From Streptosporangiaceae bacterium (GTDB lineage: Bacteria; Actinomycetota; Actinomycetes; Streptosporangiales; Streptosporangiaceae): a stretch of DNA of 13,657 bases. Shown one piece after another: positions 12,684 to 13,657 of this stretch; positions within the stretch are counted from its first letter, which is position 1, and the number at the start of each line of letters is the position of its first letter. The stretch covers positions 1-13,657 of the forward strand of contig JASHSZ010000554.1 in the NCBI GenBank assembly GCA_030040815.1, in the 5' to 3' direction. The notes under the pieces were generated by a model, which saw only the letters and a list, made by a program, of their open reading frames with translations, made no database searches and was not told the DNA's origin. Made by a program: the position numbers and the translations under genes.

Positions 12684-13657
12684 TTACAGGCTGACCTGGG
12701 CCAGCGTCTGCCGGGCGCCGAGCCGGTGGAACGAGTCGAGCGCGCCGGCGTACGGCTCGGCGAAAGCGGGCTGGCGGGCGAGGTTGCCGAACACGCGCTC
12801 GTTCTCGATGAAGCTGAGACGGTCGCTTCGCTGCAGCCTGGCGCGCCCGGTGATCTCGTCATGCAGCGCGTCGACGACTTCGATCGGCCGGCCGACCTCG
12901 TCGCGTCCCTCCGCATAGGTGGCCCAGCCGGCAATAAGCGTCGCGGCCCGGGCGACCGGACGCCCGGCCGCCAGGTTCTGCCGGACCACGGGCAGCACCC
13001 ACTTAGGGATCTTGTCCGACGCCCCGGCGCACAGCCGGGCGAGCGTGTCGCCGATCGCCGGGTTGGCGAACCGCGCGATGAGCTCGGCCACGTAGTCGTC
13101 CAGATCGACGCCCGGCACGTCCGGCACCGTGGGACGCGCCTCGAGCTGCAGGTAGTCGGTCACGAAACCAGCGACGACCGGGTCGGTCGCGGCCTCATGG
13201 ACGTAGCGGTATCCGGTCAGCGCGGCAGGGTACGCCAGCGCCTGGTGGCCGGCGTTGAGCAGCCTCAGTTTCATCAGCTCGTACGGCCGCACGTCGGTGA
13301 CCAGTTGGACGCCGCAGTCCTGCCACCGCGGCCGGCCCGCCGGGAAGTCGTCCTCGAGGACCCACTGGACGTACGGCTCGCAGACCACCGGCCAGGCGTC
13401 TGCCACGCCGAACTCCTCGGCCAGGCGGGCGACGTCGGCGCCGGTCGTGACCGGCGTGATGCGGTCCACCATCGAGTTCAGGAACGCGACCGCGGCCCGC
13501 AGCCAGTCACCCAGCCCCGGTTCGGCAAGATCGGCGAACGCGCCGAACACCGAGCGGGCCACGTCCCCGTTCCCTTCGATGTTGTCGCAGGACATCACCG
13601 TGAAAGGCGCCACGCCGCTATCCCGGCGGCGCCGCAGGGCGGCGACGACGAAGCCGA
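12684..13657 (-). CDS. Mannitol/polyol dehydrogenase family protein (5' end outside window)
   Basis: The frame stays open to the right edge (14 further codons before the GTG at 13613, reading GFVVAALRRRRDSG). The GTG is therefore internal and the Rossmann N-terminus is missing; 323 residues are visible. APFTVMSCDNIEGNG is the family's conserved PFTVxSCDNxxxNG segment, and ELMKLRLLNAGHQALAY carries the catalytic K-x5-N-x2-H pattern (Lys-Leu-Arg-Leu-Leu-Asn-Ala-Gly-His). The helical C-terminal domain follows to the stop at 12684. These monomeric long-chain dehydrogenases oxidise mannitol, arabinitol or related polyols, or reduce fructuronate/tagaturonate, using NAD(H). The exact substrate cannot be chosen. 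It converges on the MoaD-like gene with 33 bases between them and no clear terminator. Confidence 0.9.
   Translation of the reverse strand, partial: GFVVAALRRRRDSGVAPFTVMSCDNIEGNGDVARSVFGAFADLAEPGLGDWLRAAVAFLNSMVDRITPVTTGADVARLAEEFGVADAWPVVCEPYVQWVLEDDFPAGRPRWQDCGVQLVTDVRPYELMKLRLLNAGHQALAYPAALTGYRYVHEAATDPVVAGFVTDYLQLEARPTVPDVPGVDLDDYVAELIARFANPAIGDTLARLCAGASDKIPKWVLPVVRQNLAAGRPVARAATLIAGWATYAEGRDEVGRPIEVVDALHDEITGRARLQRSDRLSFIENERVFGNLARQPAFAEPYAGALDSFHRLGARQTLAQVSL

Overview
The window is high-GC DNA with GC-rich third codon positions, frequent GTG/TTG starts and many 4-bp ATGA gene overlaps. Its families (SigE-type ECF sigma factor, DUF1707, DUF2637, PadR-linked membrane proteins, YtrA-type GntR with an ABC-2 exporter) point to a filamentous actinomycete chromosome. 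Genus cannot be set from this alone. No rRNA, tRNA, CRISPR array, complete insertion sequence or prophage was seen.

Layout, left to right: (1) 1-310, minus strand: the first 103 codons of a sulfotransferase running off the left edge. (2) 311-581: an intergenic stretch with several inverted repeats. (3) 582-2439, minus: an ECF sigma factor whose last 8 bases overlap a gene for a membrane-anchored beta-propeller-like protein. (4) About 2504-2845, minus: a frame-broken remnant of a DUF2637 gene. (5) 2799-5669, minus: a tight four-gene operon encoding a PadR repressor, a polytopic membrane protein, a lipoprotein with a SecDF P1-head-like domain, and a four-helix membrane protein. A leaderless promoter with an overlapping inverted repeat precedes padR. 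(6) 5795-8707, minus: a second operon of YtrA-type GntR regulator, ABC ATPase, ABC-2 permease and DUF1707 membrane protein. It is preceded by a good -35/-10 pair and an operator-like inverted repeat. (7) 8743-9125: mostly non-coding, with traces of decayed coding sequence. (8) 9126-10793, minus: a nucleotidyltransferase followed by a SAM-dependent methyltransferase. The methyltransferase gene is bracketed by a 27-bp near-identical direct repeat. (9) 10794-11241: a divergent intergenic region. (10) 11242-12650, plus: a six-Asp-box propeller protein translationally coupled to a MoaD/ThiS-like protein ending in Gly-Gly. (11) 12684-13657, minus: most of a mannitol/polyol dehydrogenase running off the right edge.

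The genes fall into small regulator-plus-effector cassettes rather than one pathway. Two are envelope-linked operons, each led by its own apparent autorepressor, and one is a sigma factor with a membrane partner. The points most worth a second look are the propeller/MoaD-like pair, the free-standing SecDF-P1-like lipoprotein in the PadR operon, the direct repeat around the methyltransferase, and the DUF2637 remnant. None of these is proven to be a new system from sequence alone.
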